DNA from: Acetofilamentum sp.
GTDB lineage: Bacteria > Bacteroidota > Bacteroidia > Bacteroidales > JAFGUD01
NCBI GenBank assembly: GCA_020722645.1
Contig: DYKL01000027.1
Span: 1-17,595 of the forward strand
Direction of reading: 5' to 3'
DNA: 17,595 nucleotides
Part shown: in pieces, positions 16,658 to 17,595 of the stretch
Layout: every line of letters starts with the position of its first letter
Position numbering within the stretch: position 1 is the stretch's first letter
Position numbers and translations under genes: made by a program
The notes under the pieces: generated by a model
What the model saw: the letters and a program-made list of their open reading frames with translations, nothing else
The model's database searches: none
What the model was told of the DNA's origin: nothing

Positions 16658-17595
16658 ATGAAAGCAATTAGTATTTATTTTAGTTTGATTATTTTGGCAA
16701 TAACACAAGTTAATGCCCAAATAGCAATAGACGGCAACAATTCAGATTGGACTTCTGTTCCTACAATTGCTATTGAATCAACAGGTTTGACTGCTCTTAA
16801 AGTTTACGAAGATGCCACAAATTTATATTTTTATGTTGAAGGGACAATCGGAGAAAACAATGATTTTTATATTGATGCCGACAACAACACTTCAACAGGT
16901 TATGATGTTTCAGGTTACGATTTTATGTTTCAAAACGGCACTTTATATCAATATTCAGGCGACGGGACTTCTTGGATTTGGACAGATGTTACAAACGCAG
17001 AAGTACAATGGCAGGCAACCGTTTCGTTTATAGAAAACAAAGCACCCAAATCCATTATTAACATTTTTAACGGACAACTAAGGGTTTTATCTGTAACTAT
17101 GGACGCAAGTTGGAATGAACTTTCAAAAATACCTGCAAGCGGCACTCCTGCTCTTTATACTTCACCGACTGCTGCTTTGTCAGTTTCTCCGGCAACTTTA
17201 TCGGGTTACACTTATGTAGTAGGCTCCGGTCCGTCAAGTTCTCAAAATTTTACTCTTTCAGGTTCAAATTTAGACGGTTCGCAAGTTGCTGTTACTGCAC
17301 CAACAGACTATGAAATATCTTTGGATAATTCAACGTTTTCAAATTCTTTAACTGTAAGCTATTCAGGTTCAACACTTGCAGATACAACTATTTACGTTAG
17401 ATTAAAAGCAGGTTTATCTGCCGGAACATACAATAACGAACTTGTAACTTGTGATGACAACGGCTCAGCACCGGATGTAAGTGTTACAAACAACGGAGAA
17501 GTAACATCTGCAACAACCCCTGCTTTATCAGTTTCTCCGACAACTTTATCGGGTTACACTTATGTAGTAGGCTCCGGTCCGTCAAGTTCTCAAAA
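16658..17595 (+). CDS. Secreted CBM9-like protein with Ig-like tandem repeats, 3' end beyond the window
   Basis: An open frame of 312 codons from the ATG at 16658 continues past the last base, so the gene is partial. A signal peptide ends near VNAQ (residue 21). A CBM9-like domain (about 22-165) starts IDGNNSDW and includes YFYVEG and an acidic DADNNTSTG turn, paralleling the C-terminal domain of the lipoprotein at 9774-10667. From residue 173 a 116-residue Ig-like repeat begins (LSVSPATLSGYTY), and a second copy starts at residue 289 with nearly the same DNA. This repeat type is common in large Bacteroidetes secreted proteins, often exported by the type IX system with a C-terminal sorting domain; that end is not in the window. 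Probably a surface or secreted glycan-binding or adhesive protein. A run of 14 A residues lies just upstream of the start. Confidence 0.8.
   Translation, partial: MKAISIYFSLIILAITQVNAQIAIDGNNSDWTSVPTIAIESTGLTALKVYEDATNLYFYVEGTIGENNDFYIDADNNTSTGYDVSGYDFMFQNGTLYQYSGDGTSWIWTDVTNAEVQWQATVSFIENKAPKSIINIFNGQLRVLSVTMDASWNELSKIPASGTPALYTSPTAALSVSPATLSGYTYVVGSGPSSSQNFTLSGSNLDGSQVAVTAPTDYEISLDNSTFSNSLTVSYSGSTLADTTIYVRLKAGLSAGTYNNELVTCDDNGSAPDVSVTNNGEVTSATTPALSVSPTTLSGYTYVVGSGPSSSQ
17174..17595 (+). repeat. 348-bp tandem coding repeat (116-residue Ig-like unit), second copy cut by the window end
   Basis: The 74 bases at 17174-17247 recur at 17522-17595 with only two differences (G/A in the second codon and in the PAT/PTT codon), giving a period of 348 bp, exactly 116 codons. 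The first unit is complete (17174-17521); only the first 74 bases of the second are visible. Near identity at the DNA level, including synonymous positions, indicates recent duplication or ongoing homogenisation. More copies may follow. Confidence 0.9.

Noticed and set aside
16812..17033. Short plus-strand frame of 73 codons
   Set aside because: It is out of frame with, and inside, the clearly signal-peptide-bearing CBM9-like gene that starts at 16658.
17174..17595. CRISPR-like or mobile-element repeat
   Set aside because: The repeat period is exactly 116 codons, in frame inside one protein, and encodes an Ig-like domain; there are no short regularly spaced repeats or transposase genes anywhere in the window.

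Overview
The window comes from a Bacteroidota genome, most likely an uncultured or poorly known Bacteroidales/Flavobacteriia-type organism. The evidence is AT-rich DNA with A-rich leaders and no Shine-Dalgarno sites, a SusC/SusD pair, several lipobox surface proteins, Bacteroidetes-type promoter boxes (TTTG and TAnnTTTG), and a terminal secreted protein built from Ig-like repeats typical of that phylum. Codon and base use look even throughout, so no recent insertion is evident.

Layout. (1) 58-831, minus strand: a DeoR-family repressor. (2) 832-992: a divergent control region with a good Bacteroidetes promoter for the right-hand operon, a perfect 7+7 inverted repeat over the repressor's own -7 box, and a second small inverted repeat. 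(3) 993-10667: one tightly packed operon: agaS-type galactosamine-6-phosphate deaminase/isomerase, a divergent KbaZ/GatZ-type aldolase subunit, a PfkB sugar kinase, a KbaY/GatY-type class II aldolase, then only 5 bases later SusC, SusD and a PKD + CBM9-like surface lipoprotein. It ends at a 15-bp terminator hairpin (10676-10714). (4) 10755-17595: a second same-strand run: a DUF4832-like TIM-barrel lipoprotein, an EamA/DMT transporter, a GH36-type lipoprotein glycosidase, a NodB/DUF2334-like secreted protein (probable deacetylase) and the 5' part of a secreted CBM9-like protein with 116-residue tandem repeats that runs off the window. Bases 1-57 show no supportable feature.

How it may work together. 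The cytoplasmic genes give the lower part of a galactosamine pathway: galactosamine-6-P to tagatose-6-P (AgaS), to tagatose-1,6-bisphosphate (PfkB), to triose phosphates (KbaY with KbaZ). SusCD and the surface lipoprotein would capture and import the glycan, GH36 and the DUF4832 protein would cut it, and the DMT protein could carry the freed sugar across the inner membrane. No N-acetylgalactosamine-6-P deacetylase and no obvious amino-sugar kinase lie in the window, but a secreted NodB-like protein sits next to a GH36 enzyme. The most interesting reading is a deacetylate-first polysaccharide utilisation locus: GalNAc residues are deacetylated outside the cytoplasm, a GH36 galactosaminidase frees galactosamine, and galactosamine enters the AgaS route without AgaA/NagA. 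As I recall it, a deacetylase plus GH36 galactosaminidase pair acting on blood-group A antigen in Flavonifractor plautii is a precedent, but here the pair would be wired into a complete Sus-type locus. The substrate is inferred, not shown.
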